Positions 1-7,746 of a stretch of 64,000 nt of DNA are shown here, piece by piece. Source of the stretch: Mycolicibacterium sp. Its GTDB lineage: Bacteria > Actinomycetota > Actinomycetes > Mycobacteriales > Mycobacteriaceae. The notes under the pieces are model-generated. The model worked only from the letters and a program-made list of their open reading frames with translations, was not told the DNA's origin and ran no database searches. Position numbers and translations under genes: made by a program. Location of the stretch: NCBI GenBank assembly GCA_020637165.1, contig JACJWN010000006.1, positions 62,001-126,000 of the forward strand. Reading direction: 5' to 3'. Positions within the stretch are counted from its first letter, which is position 1. Each line of letters begins with the position of its first letter.

Positions 1-860
1 CCTTCGACGTCGGTGGCCAGCGCGACCAATGCGCCTTCGTCGGAGTTGGCGGCCAGTTCCGCCTCGGTCAGGCCGAACCGGGCCGAGGTGACATAGAGCG
101 TTCGCAGGTCGTCCCCGCCGAAACAGCACGATGTCGGGTTGGTGACCGGCAGGTCGATGCGGGCGTCCACCGAGCCGTCCGGGGCGAAGCGGATCACGCA
201 CCCGCCGCCGAATCGGGCATTCCACAGATAGCCCTCGGAGTCCAGGGTGGAGCCGTCGCAGTGCCCCACCGGCGGCGGACCGTGGAAATCCTGCGTTGAG
301 ACGACCCCGCCATCGGGGTCCAGCGCGTAGCGGCGAATTCGGTTCTGCGCGGTATCGCCGAAGTACATCGTCGTGCCGTCCGGCGACCACGCCAGCGTGT
401 TGGGCAGGCCGATATCGTCGAGAACCCTGGTGCGCGTCCCGTCAGGGTCGACCCGGTAGAGCGAGCCGGTCGCCTCGGTCGTCGGCCGCGGCGCGCCGCC
501 TGAATCAACATTGTTCTGCATGGTTCCGAACCAGAGCCGACCCGCCGGATCCACTCCGGCGTCGTTGCAGCGGTTGTCCGGACGTTCCGGCTCGACGTCG
601 AACCAGTGCTCCAGCCGGCCATTGCGGAGATCCAGGTAGGCCACCTCGCGGCGCAACCCGACGATGGCCCCACCGTCCCGACGCAGCGCCAGAAAGCACG
701 GAAGGTCCGGCATGGCGTGGCTGCTCAGAGCACCGTCGGGCGATAGCCCATGGACCATACGGCCGGTGATGTCCACCCAGCGAAGAGTCTCGCGGTCCCA
801 GACCGGGCTCTCGCCGACGCCGTTGGCAACATGATGGACGGCAAGAACCTCAGCGCGCAT
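1..860 (-). CDS. SMP-30/gluconolactonase/LRE family protein (3' end cut off)
   Basis: The frame is open from an ATG at 860 to the window edge (286 codons), so the C-terminus is missing. The family are six-bladed beta-propeller, metal-dependent lactonases that open sugar or aromatic lactones. The translation shows the N-terminal GESPVWD motif with the metal-binding Glu (residue 17), then NRCNDAGVDPAGRLWFGTM and NTLAWSPDG, which carry the conserved Asn ligands, and CDGSTLDSEGYLWNA near residue 200. There is no signal peptide, so it is cytoplasmic. It is divergent from the M20 amidohydrolase with about 83 bp between starts. Substrate cannot be predicted. No strong ribosome-binding site precedes the ATG, so the start is the least certain part. 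Confidence 0.85.
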   Translation of the reverse strand, partial: MRAEVLAVHHVANGVGESPVWDRETLRWVDITGRMVHGLSPDGALSSHAMPDLPCFLALRRDGGAIVGLRREVAYLDLRNGRLEHWFDVEPERPDNRCNDAGVDPAGRLWFGTMQNNVDSGGAPRPTTEATGSLYRVDPDGTRTRVLDDIGLPNTLAWSPDGTTMYFGDTAQNRIRRYALDPDGGVVSTQDFHGPPPVGHCDGSTLDSEGYLWNARFGGGCVIRFAPDGSVDARIDLPVTNPTSCCFGGDDLRTLYVTSARFGLTEAELAANSDEGALVALATDVE

Positions 861-943
861 GACGATCATCTTCTCGCACGCGGCGTCCACGATGAGCCCT
901 ACTGTTGGGAGAGATTCGCGCCGAGACCGAAAGGGCAACCCCG

Positions 944-2212
944 ATGGCCGTTGCAGACGCAGTGTCCCAGGTGATGACCGCCGTCGATGACGTTCGCGGC
1001 TGGCAGGAGGATCTCTACCGGGACTTGCATCAGCATCCCGAACTGTCTCATCTGGAGCAACGCACCGCAGCGGCGGTGGCCGACCGGCTGGGCCGCGCGG
1101 GCTTCGAGGTCCATTCCGGCGTCGGGGGCACCGGCGTGGTGGGCATCCTGCGCAATGGCGACGGGCCGACGGTGCTGCTGCGAGCCGATATGGACGCTCT
1201 GCCGGTCAAGGAGGACACCGGGCTGCCCTACGCCAGCACCGCGGTGGCCATCCCCGCGGCCGGTGGCGATCCGGTGCCGGTGGCGCATGCCTGCGGCCAC
1301 GATATGCACACCACCTGTCTGCTGGGTGCCGCACAGCTGCTGGCGAACGGCGAGAAGCATTGGGGTGGAAAGCTTGTCGTGGTGTTCCAGCCCGCCGAAG
1401 AGACCGTCGACGGCGCCCGCGGAATGGTCGCCGACGGGCTTGCTGAACTGGTCGGTCCGGTCGATGTCGCACTGGGCCAGCATGTCGCCCCGCTGCCGGC
1501 CGGGCGGCTGGCCGCAGTCCCCGGGCCTGCGTTCGCCGCGGCCGACTGTGTACGGGTCACTGTGTACGGCCGCGGCGGGCACGCCTCGATGCCGCATGCC
1601 ACCGTCGACCCGGTGGTGTTGGCCGCAGCGATCGTGCTGCGCCTGCAGACCGTGGTCTCACGCGAGATCGAAGCCGGACAGCCCGCGGTTCTGACGGTGG
1701 GCAGCATCCACGCGGGCACCAAGGCCAACATCATCGCCGACCGGGCCGAACTGCAGATCAACATCCGCAGCTACAGCGAATCGGTGCGCGCGACACTGCT
1801 GGCGGCCATCCGGCGAATCGTCACCGCCGAGTGCGCGGCCTCGAACTCCCCGCGCGAGCCAGACTTCGAATTCTTCGACCAGGCCCCGCTGACCGACAAC
1901 AACCCTGGCGTGACCGCCCGGGCCGTCGAGGCGTTCACCGCGACCCTGGGCGAGCAGGTGATGATCGACCCTCCGCGAGTCCTGGGCAGCGAGGATTTCA
2001 GCGATATCGCCAACGGCGTCGGCGCGCCCTACAGCTACTGGCTGTTCGGCGGCACCGATCCTGACGTCTATCGTCGGGCTGAGGCCGAAGACCGAATGGC
2101 CAGCGACATCCCGGTCAACCACTCCCCACACTTCGCCCCGGTGATCCAGCCGACGCTGGACACCGGCACGACGGCACTGGTAGCCGCCGCACTGGCCTGG
2201 CTGGCCGTCTAG
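944..2212 (+). CDS. M20-family amidohydrolase (peptidase M20D-like)
   Basis: A 422-aa metal-dependent amidohydrolase of the IAA-amino acid hydrolase/hippuricase/N-acetyl-diaminopimelate deacetylase type, which hydrolyses N-acyl amino acids. Visible motifs in order are HQHPELS, LLRADMDALPVKEDTG (metal Asp), HACGHDMHTTCLLGAA (metal His and Asp), VFQPAEE (catalytic and metal Glu), GRGGHASMPH in the dimerisation/lid domain, and GSEDFSDI with a final HSPHFAP that supplies the last metal His. The ATG at 944 follows GAAAGGG at a good distance; the frame also opens at a TTG 13 codons upstream, which has no such signal. The stop overlaps the stop of the convergent DUF385 gene in a CTAG palindrome. The true substrate is unknown. 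Confidence 0.9.
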   Translation: MAVADAVSQVMTAVDDVRGWQEDLYRDLHQHPELSHLEQRTAAAVADRLGRAGFEVHSGVGGTGVVGILRNGDGPTVLLRADMDALPVKEDTGLPYASTAVAIPAAGGDPVPVAHACGHDMHTTCLLGAAQLLANGEKHWGGKLVVVFQPAEETVDGARGMVADGLAELVGPVDVALGQHVAPLPAGRLAAVPGPAFAAADCVRVTVYGRGGHASMPHATVDPVVLAAAIVLRLQTVVSREIEAGQPAVLTVGSIHAGTKANIIADRAELQINIRSYSESVRATLLAAIRRIVTAECAASNSPREPDFEFFDQAPLTDNNPGVTARAVEAFTATLGEQVMIDPPRVLGSEDFSDIANGVGAPYSYWLFGGTDPDVYRRAEAEDRMASDIPVNHSPHFAPVIQPTLDTGTTALVAAALAWLAV

Positions 2213-2604
2213 ACCGTCCGCTCCTCGACGATGTCGAGCCGGAGGAAGTCCGGCGCCTTGAGCACCTTCCTCAACACCAGACGGATCGGGGCGGGCATAT
2301 CGGCCGCCGTCTCGTCGTGATAAATCCGGGGATCGGCCAGCCGGTAATGCCGGCCCCTGCTCTCCAGCTCGCAGCCGCCCGCGGCAGTGACGTTGCGCAC
2401 CCAGTCCGAGCCCGTGCCGTAGGTCAGGGCGATTACATAGCTGTCGCCGCGCCGGAAGGCCCATAGCGGGGTCCGGAAAACACGACCGGACTTGCGTCCG
2501 CGATGGACGACAACAGCCCATCCCGGCGCCCATGGGGCCACGAACCGGGTGAGCTTGTTAAGCCCGGCCTTGTTGAATCTGGCGACCCAGCGTGGTGCGG
2601 GCAT
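2209..2604 (-). CDS. DUF385/deazaflavin (F420)-dependent nitroreductase-like protein
   Basis: A 131-aa split-beta-barrel protein of the actinobacterial DUF385 family, whose best-known member Ddn uses F420 to reduce quinones and nitroimidazoles. The diagnostic stretch is HRGRKSGRVFRTPLWAF followed by YGTGSDWVRNV, matching the family's K-SG-x-x-x-TPL and N-x-x-A-P regions. The ATG at 2604 is preceded by GGAAAGGCGGTGGGG, which fixes the start over an upstream in-frame ATG at 2658. It lies 41 bp after the helix-turn-helix paralogue at 2646-3431 and is probably co-transcribed with it, so the regulator-like protein may control it. Cofactor use is inferred from the family. Confidence 0.8.
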   Translation of the reverse strand: MPAPRWVARFNKAGLNKLTRFVAPWAPGWAVVVHRGRKSGRVFRTPLWAFRRGDSYVIALTYGTGSDWVRNVTAAGGCELESRGRHYRLADPRIYHDETAADMPAPIRLVLRKVLKAPDFLRLDIVEERTV

Positions 2605-2645
2605 CCCCCACCGCCTTTCCGTTGTTGCGGCCGACGCCCATCGAA

Positions 2646-3431
2646 TCACGGCCAGCACGACAGCGACCCCAGCGCCTGCTCCAGTTGCGGGCGGTCCAAG
2701 GAGCCGCTGCGGTAGGAAGACCAGGCAATCGCCCGCATCATGTCAACGGTGAAGCGCCGCCGTCCGCGTCGGCTGGACTGAAGGGGACGGACCACTGAAC
2801 CGTCGGGATAGGTGAAGGCTCGCCGGCGCAGCCCACGGGAAACCCAGTCCGCGCTCTTGCCCAGGTAGGCCGCCACCTCGGCGGTGCCGAAATAAGTCTC
2901 GGCCCCCCAATCATCGAATGCCGACTCCTCGGCGGGTTCCCCGGCGGGTTCCTGGTCGGAGCCGTGCAGAGCCACCTCGATCTCGACACCCAGAGTGCGG
3001 ACGCCCGCGGCGGCCAGCGCCGCGAAGTCCAGCGCATCGACCGCACGCACCTCTTCTCGTAATGCGGCGTCCACGGCGCTGTAGCCGCCCTCGATCGGGC
3101 AGGGTTCCAGTTCCGAACCCATCAACAGGTTCAGGCCGTGGCGCTGCAAGGTCAGGCTCAGCCGGCGCAAATGCTCCTCACGGCACAGGTCCTGCAGCGG
3201 GAACGGCAGCCAGATGGAGGTCCTGGTGGCGACTGCCCAACTCAGCGCAGCAACCACCGCCTCGATCTCGGTCAAGTCATCTTGCGCCGCCGCCTCACCC
3301 GGGTCGAAGGCGTAGGTCTGCGCGATCACCGCGCCCTTCTCGGCCGCCCGCTCCGACAGCATGTCCGCGCGGTCGAAAGTCTCACGGTCCCCCAGGACTA
3401 GTACATAGTGGCTGGTGTTGGTCTCCGTCAT
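2646..3431 (-). CDS. Uncharacterised protein with C-terminal helix-turn-helix (paralogue 1)
   Basis: A 261-aa soluble protein. Residues 1-170 form an alpha/beta-looking domain that I do not recognise; its signatures are LVLGDRETFDRADMLSE, RTSIWLPFPLQDLCRE and LRRLSLTLQRHGLNLLMG. An acidic linker follows, then a winged-HTH-like region (about 190-255) with TAEVAAYLGKSADWVSRGL and RRGRRRFTVDMMRAIAWSSY, reminiscent of MerR/excisionase folds. It is clearly homologous, about half identical by eye, to the 249-aa protein at 22562-23311. The ATG at 3431 follows AAAAGGGGGAGCG, so the upstream in-frame ATG at 3584 is rejected. It is followed by a DUF385 gene after 41 bp. A role as transcriptional regulator is inference from the HTH only. 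Confidence 0.7.
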   Translation of the reverse strand: MTETNTSHYVLVLGDRETFDRADMLSERAAEKGAVIAQTYAFDPGEAAAQDDLTEIEAVVAALSWAVATRTSIWLPFPLQDLCREEHLRRLSLTLQRHGLNLLMGSELEPCPIEGGYSAVDAALREEVRAVDALDFAALAAAGVRTLGVEIEVALHGSDQEPAGEPAEESAFDDWGAETYFGTAEVAAYLGKSADWVSRGLRRRAFTYPDGSVVRPLQSSRRGRRRFTVDMMRAIAWSSYRSGSLDRPQLEQALGSLSCWP

Positions 3432-3600
3432 CGCTCCCCCTTTTCGAGGCGAAGTTAACAAGGCCTGCCGACAGAAACCGTTCACCACCGCCGTCCAACC
3501 CGGGTGGCAAGGCGAGTCGACACCCGACCCCCCGCGCACAGCGCCTACAGTGGGGTCCAAGGATTCACGTCTAGCAAACGCCAACCAGGGGAGCTACCGC

Positions 3601-4635
3601 ATGACTCGGTCCGCACGCACCCGCGTCAGCGCGGGCCTGGCCACCGGCCTAGTGGCCGCCCTCGGGGGCGCCGCGGTGGTGGCGCCGGGCATCGACACGC
3701 CGTCGGTCCCGGCGGTGATGACGCTGTCCTCCGCCGCGGTGGAACTCACCGCGGCGTTGCAACCCCTGCTTCAGCCCGGCGCCGCAGCCGAGGCCAGCGC
3801 TGCGGCCGCGGCGTTCGTGGGCGCCGATGCCACCGAGGCCGCCCAGTCGGCCGGGGACTGGATCATCAACGCCTACTACACCATTCAGCCCTGGGTGGAA
3901 TACGGCGTCCAGCTGTTCGCCTGGGCGTTCGAGTGGCTGCCGTGGCCGATCGGCCTGTTGGCCCCGCAGGCCTACATCGTCTACAGCGGCTGGCAGCCGT
4001 TCGCCGAATCGGTCGCCTTCAGTCTCGCCTTCCTGGTCGACGGCCAGTTCGACCTGGTCCTGCCCACCCTGGCGGCCGGCATTCAGACCGGGCTGACCAA
4101 CCTCGTCCAGGGCGAGATCGCCTGGATCCTCAGCTTCTTCCCCCCGCTGCCCCCGATCGGGTTCGCTGCGGCGACCGCGCCGGGGGGCAGGGTCGCGGCG
4201 GCGGTTGCGGGCGCCCCGGACAGTGAAGCGAACGGCGAAACCCCCGCGACGGACACTCCGGCCGTGGCCGCCGCGGTCACCGAAGATCCGGCCGAGGACG
4301 CCTCGCCGGGCCCGGATGCAACCACCACCGAGGCCGCCGCCACCGATGTCGCGGCCGCCGACGCCGAACTCACCGCGACAACGGACCCCTCGCCCCGCAG
4401 GGCCTCCCGTGCTCAGCGCCCCACTCCAGCGGCCTCCGCTGCCGCGGCCGTCGAGGAGGTCTCCGTTCCGGCCGCCGATACAGATCCGGCCCCGGTATCG
4501 GCCCCGGTATCGGCATCGGCGACCGGGCAGGGCTCGGTTTCCCGCCCGGCAGTGCGGGCCAGCCGCGGCGCGGCGGTGAAGCAGCACGACAAGGCCCCAG
4601 GCGCGGCCGCCGCGAAGTCCGCCGGCAGACGGTAG
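3601..4635 (+). CDS. Exported alanine/proline-rich mycobacterial surface protein
   Basis: A 344-aa protein starting with a Sec-type signal (MTRSARTRVSAGLATGLVAA, hydrophobic core, then Ala-Pro-Gly region). Residues 90-185 are aromatic and hydrophobic, with WIINAYYTIQPWVEYG, PWPIGLLAPQAYIVYSGW and ILSFFPPLPPIGF. This resembles the conserved helical region of mycobacterial exported proteins that accompany PE/PPE-like or porin-like products. Residues 190-344 are low complexity, very rich in Ala, Thr, Pro and Asp, and end basic (KSAGRR). The ATG at 3601 follows AGGGGAGC. It converges on the acyl-CoA dehydrogenase gene, with a 20-bp-arm palindrome between the stops. Surface location is inferred; no function can be assigned. 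Confidence 0.65.
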   Translation: MTRSARTRVSAGLATGLVAALGGAAVVAPGIDTPSVPAVMTLSSAAVELTAALQPLLQPGAAAEASAAAAAFVGADATEAAQSAGDWIINAYYTIQPWVEYGVQLFAWAFEWLPWPIGLLAPQAYIVYSGWQPFAESVAFSLAFLVDGQFDLVLPTLAAGIQTGLTNLVQGEIAWILSFFPPLPPIGFAAATAPGGRVAAAVAGAPDSEANGETPATDTPAVAAAVTEDPAEDASPGPDATTTEAAATDVAAADAELTATTDPSPRRASRAQRPTPAASAAAAVEEVSVPAADTDPAPVSAPVSASATGQGSVSRPAVRASRGAAVKQHDKAPGAAAAKSAGRR

Positions 4636-4715
4636 GCGCCGGCCTTCCGGAACGCCCGCGGGAACTACCACGAACGGTTCCCGAAAGGCTTCCGACGGAC
4701 TTTCCCACACCGCTG

Positions 4716-4766
4716 TTGCCCAGCTTGTAGCGACAGCATTCTGCAGTGTCGCTACAAGCTGGGCAA
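4716..4766. repeat. Palindrome A: 20-bp perfect inverted repeat between convergent genes
   Basis: The left arm at 4716-4735 and right arm at 4747-4766 are exact reverse complements with an 11-bp loop. The core is CTTGTAGCGACA. It sits between the stops at 4635 (+) and 4817 (-), where a bidirectional terminator would be expected, but neither side carries a U-tract, so it would be an I-shaped, non-canonical terminator at best. It has a close relative at 18664-18714 with compensatory changes and a weaker one at 46566-46645. Confidence 0.85.
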
Positions 4767-4816
4767 AAAGCCTGTGCCCTCTCCCCGGCTATCGACGGGG
4801 AAATCCAACCGGACCG

Positions 4817-6598
4817 TCAGGACTTCATCTCGTAGGCGCCGCTGTAGGACAACACCTCGGCGACGAAGGCGTTCTCGGCCTCGGCGTCGATCACCGGCTT
4901 ACGCACGATGCCGAGCGCCGCCGCGCTCTGAGCCTCGGTGGCCGAGGCCTGACCGTGTAGTTCGACGGCATAGGCGGCCATATCGCCTACGAACACGGCG
5001 GCCATCCGGTCCAGGTGCGCCTCGGTGAGGCTCGACAGGTCGCTGACCGAGCCCGAGCGGGTTTGCCCGTGATCCAGCGCCAGGGCGGCGGACTCCAGGA
5101 TCAACTGGGCATAAACGATTTGAGTGAACAACTGGCCCAGCACCTGCAAATAGTCGAGATCCTTCTGCTGCGCCTCGGTGGGCGGTGCGGTCAGCACCAA
5201 CTGGGTGAACGCGTCGATCTGCTCGCGGAACACTGCGACATTCGGCAGATGCGCGAACCGGTCGAAGGACGGCTGCCAGTCTGCAAACCCGATCGCCCCC
5301 AGGCCCTTGGCCGGCCCCTGATGGAACAGGTAGGCGTCGTCGGCGGCATCCTGTCGCACCGGGATCTCCGGGTAGTCCTGAGCGGCGCCGTGGGCGGCGC
5401 CGAGGTAGCGCGGCATGAACTTCAGGACCAGCGCGATGTTGACGTGGACGGTGCCCTCCAGCTTCGGCAGGGCGCGGATGTCGGAGGCGGCCCGACTGAA
5501 GTAGGTGTCGCGTTCGAACCCGCGGGCGGCGATCACATCCCAGAGAAGGTCGATCACCCGCTCCCCCTCACTGGTGACCTTGGCCTTGGTGATCGGGTTG
5601 AACAACAGGAAGCGCCGGTCGTCCTCGTCGGCGCTGCGGAAATAATCCGTCGAGCGGGCGGCGAACATCTTCATGGCGACCAGGCGGGCGTAGGCGTCGG
5701 CGAACATCCGGCGAACATGCGGGAATTCGGTGACCCGGTTGCCGTAGAGGATCCGGTTGTTGGCGTGGGTGACCGCCTCGTAGAAGGCGTGCTCGCAGAT
5801 GCCGATGCTGGCCCAGCCGAGGTTGACCTTGCCGACGTTGACGGTTGCCAGCGCGGCATCGAAGGCGGGCTTGCCGACGTGCAGGATGTCGGACTCGGCC
5901 ACCGGGTAGCCGTGCAGGTTGAAGGCGGCGACGAACATCTGCCCGGCGACAACGTTCTTGATCAGCTCATAGCTGTCGTGGCTGGGATCGACGAGGAAGA
6001 AGACGTGCTCGCCCGGGTGATCGGGGTCATCGTCGGCGAAACGCCCGTAAACCGACAGCCGGCCCGCGGCATTGCCGTTGCCGATGTACCACTTGCCGCC
6101 ACTGGCGGAGAAGCCCTCGCCGGTGCGGGTCAGGACCATGTCCGAGGCGTAGATGTCGGCACCGTGCTCGCGCTCGGACAGACCGAAACCGAAGATGTTG
6201 CCCGCGTCCAGCAATCGGGCGACCAGCGCACGCGCGGAGTCGTTGGCACTGAGCCACACCGGCCCGAGTCCCAGCACCGACACCTGCCAGGCGTACCAGT
6301 GCGCCAGGGAGTAGAAGCCGAGGATCTCGTTGAGTTCGTTGATCCGCGCCAGATCCCAGCGCGCTTCGTCCTCGCCCACCAGGACGCCGACCTCTGCGGG
6401 GGTGGCGAAGGTGGCGAAGATCTTCTTCTGCGCCACCAGTTCGAGGAAGTCGTTGTACCACTCGCCGGAGTAGTACTCCTCCTTGTTCTTGGCCAGGCCC
6501 TTCGTCTCGAAGAAGTCGACCAGGGCGAGCAGTTTGGCGCGAGTGTCCTCGTCGAACGAACTCGGGTCATAGGTCGCGGGATTGAACAGAAGTGGCAT
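4817..6598 (-). CDS. Acyl-CoA dehydrogenase family protein
   Basis: A 593-aa flavoprotein homologue, larger than classical 380-aa acyl-CoA dehydrogenases and nearer the FadE5/DMSP-lyase-adjacent long forms of mycobacteria. The N-terminus MPLLFNPATYD is followed by a helical domain, then FGFGLSEREHGADIYASDM and GGKWYIGNGNAAGRLSVYGR, corresponding to the FAD-contacting beta domain, and the C-terminal helical bundle with HVNIALVLKFMPRYLGAAHG. It would oxidise an acyl-CoA alpha-beta bond with FAD in the cytoplasm. The ATG at 6598 has only a weak upstream purine stretch. The gene lies 52 bp after a DUF385 gene that reads the same way, so the two may be co-transcribed. Substrate chain length is unknown. 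Confidence 0.85.
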   Translation of the reverse strand: MPLLFNPATYDPSSFDEDTRAKLLALVDFFETKGLAKNKEEYYSGEWYNDFLELVAQKKIFATFATPAEVGVLVGEDEARWDLARINELNEILGFYSLAHWYAWQVSVLGLGPVWLSANDSARALVARLLDAGNIFGFGLSEREHGADIYASDMVLTRTGEGFSASGGKWYIGNGNAAGRLSVYGRFADDDPDHPGEHVFFLVDPSHDSYELIKNVVAGQMFVAAFNLHGYPVAESDILHVGKPAFDAALATVNVGKVNLGWASIGICEHAFYEAVTHANNRILYGNRVTEFPHVRRMFADAYARLVAMKMFAARSTDYFRSADEDDRRFLLFNPITKAKVTSEGERVIDLLWDVIAARGFERDTYFSRAASDIRALPKLEGTVHVNIALVLKFMPRYLGAAHGAAQDYPEIPVRQDAADDAYLFHQGPAKGLGAIGFADWQPSFDRFAHLPNVAVFREQIDAFTQLVLTAPPTEAQQKDLDYLQVLGQLFTQIVYAQLILESAALALDHGQTRSGSVSDLSSLTEAHLDRMAAVFVGDMAAYAVELHGQASATEAQSAAALGIVRKPVIDAEAENAFVAEVLSYSGAYEMKS

Positions 6599-6650
6599 GG
6601 GTCCAGGGTAGGCCGAGACCGATGACCGGGGAATACGGACCCGGCCGGAG

Positions 6651-7082
6651 TCAGACCCGCGACAGTTCAATCAACGGGATCACACGGTCGGTCTTGGCCT
6701 GATACTCCCCAAAACCGGGCGCCGCGGCGACGATCCGGGGGAAGATCTCGTCACGTTCGGCGGCGGACAACTCGCGGGCGGTGACGTCGTAGGTCTCGGT
6801 CCCCACCTCGATGCGGGCGCGCGGGTGGGCACGCAGGTTGTGCAACCAGTGCGGGTTGGTGTCGGAACCGGCCTTGGAACCGACGATGATCATCTTGCCG
6901 TCAATCGTGAAGTACACCAACGGGTTCAGCCGCGGCTGACCGGACTTGGCGCCCGTGCTGGTCAGCAGGAGCAGGTTGGCACCTTCGAACGGGCCGCCCA
7001 CCCTGCCGCCGTTGGCGCGGAACTCATCGACGATCCCGGAGTTGAACGCATCGACGGCCGCCTTGTCGCTGAAATCTGTCAT
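6651..7082 (-). CDS. DUF385/deazaflavin-dependent nitroreductase family protein
   Basis: A 143-aa second member of the F420/deazaflavin family in this window. TSTGAKSGQPRLNPLVYFTIDGK and the following GSKAGSDTNPHWLHNLRAHP are the F420-phosphate and ring-binding signatures of Ddn-like proteins, and here they are closer to consensus than in the gene at 2209-2604. YDVTARELSAAERDEIFPRI is the usual C-terminal helix region. The start at 7082 matches the family N-terminus although no clear ribosome-binding site is present; a leaderless transcript is possible. It is divergent from a small membrane-protein gene (starts 70 bp apart) and upstream of the acyl-CoA dehydrogenase gene. Confidence 0.88.
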   Translation of the reverse strand: MTDFSDKAAVDAFNSGIVDEFRANGGRVGGPFEGANLLLLTSTGAKSGQPRLNPLVYFTIDGKMIIVGSKAGSDTNPHWLHNLRAHPRARIEVGTETYDVTARELSAAERDEIFPRIVAAAPGFGEYQAKTDRVIPLIELSRV

Positions 7083-7152
7083 GGCTTGAAATCTGCCACA
7101 CCTTCGTCGCGACGTCGGCCATGATGGTCTTGACCCATTCATCGGAGTGCCA

Positions 7153-7746
7153 ATGACCTGTTGCATCGTGGGCCTGCTGATCCTGGGGGCGTTCGGCCGG
7201 GTCCGGGCTGTACTGCGACGGCTGACCGGACGCGCCGCTCCCACTCCGGCGGTGTTCGCCCCGGTGGCCTGGCGGCCCGCCCCCGGACAGCAGCCACCGG
7301 CCGCAGCCGCGACCCCCGTCCGAAGCGCTCCCGCGCCCTCCCCGGTTCTTCGCTACTGCGCGCTGGGGATCGCGATCTGCCTGGTAGGCGCACCGCTGCT
7401 GGTGTGGAGCGGCGCGGTGCGGCACACCGGATCCGCCTGGGTCTGGCTGCTGCGCGACGGATGCTATCTGGCCGCGATTCTGGTGGCGATCCGGCTCAGC
7501 CGCTCGGCCGGGATGTGGCGGGCACCGCCAGGAGCGGGGTCGCTGCTGATCGTCCTCGGCGCAGTGATCTTCGAGCTGAGCATGCTCGACATGCACATCT
7601 TCCGGCTGTTCACCATCGACAGCGCCAACGTCTGGGGGCTGATGACCTTCCACAACGTCGGCCCGGCGCTGGCGATCGCCGGCGCCATGGTGCTGGCCCT
7701 CGGACCTACGGCGGCCCGCCCGGCTCTCAGCCGAAGTGCGCTATGA
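7153..7746 (+). CDS. Small polytopic membrane protein
   Basis: A 197-aa protein with about four hydrophobic helices (residues 1-15, 65-85, 90-115, 125-150 and a terminal 170-190 segment) and an alanine/proline-rich loop between the first and second. No catalytic motif is visible. An in-frame GTG two codons upstream (7147) is an alternative start; neither has a strong ribosome-binding site. Its 3' end overlaps the convergent zinc-ribbon membrane gene by 20 bp. Function unknown; many mycobacteria carry short uncharacterised membrane proteins of this kind. Confidence 0.6.
   Translation: MTCCIVGLLILGAFGRVRAVLRRLTGRAAPTPAVFAPVAWRPAPGQQPPAAAATPVRSAPAPSPVLRYCALGIAICLVGAPLLVWSGAVRHTGSAWVWLLRDGCYLAAILVAIRLSRSAGMWRAPPGAGSLLIVLGAVIFELSMLDMHIFRLFTIDSANVWGLMTFHNVGPALAIAGAMVLALGPTAARPALSRSAL

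Noticed and set aside
4716-4766. Classical rho-independent terminator
   Set aside because: The hairpin is perfect but no run of T follows on either strand, so it was reported as a palindromic repeat instead.
5015-6625. 536-codon plus-strand open frame opposite the acyl-CoA dehydrogenase
   Set aside because: The minus strand has clear family motifs; the plus frame has none and only a non-natural composition.
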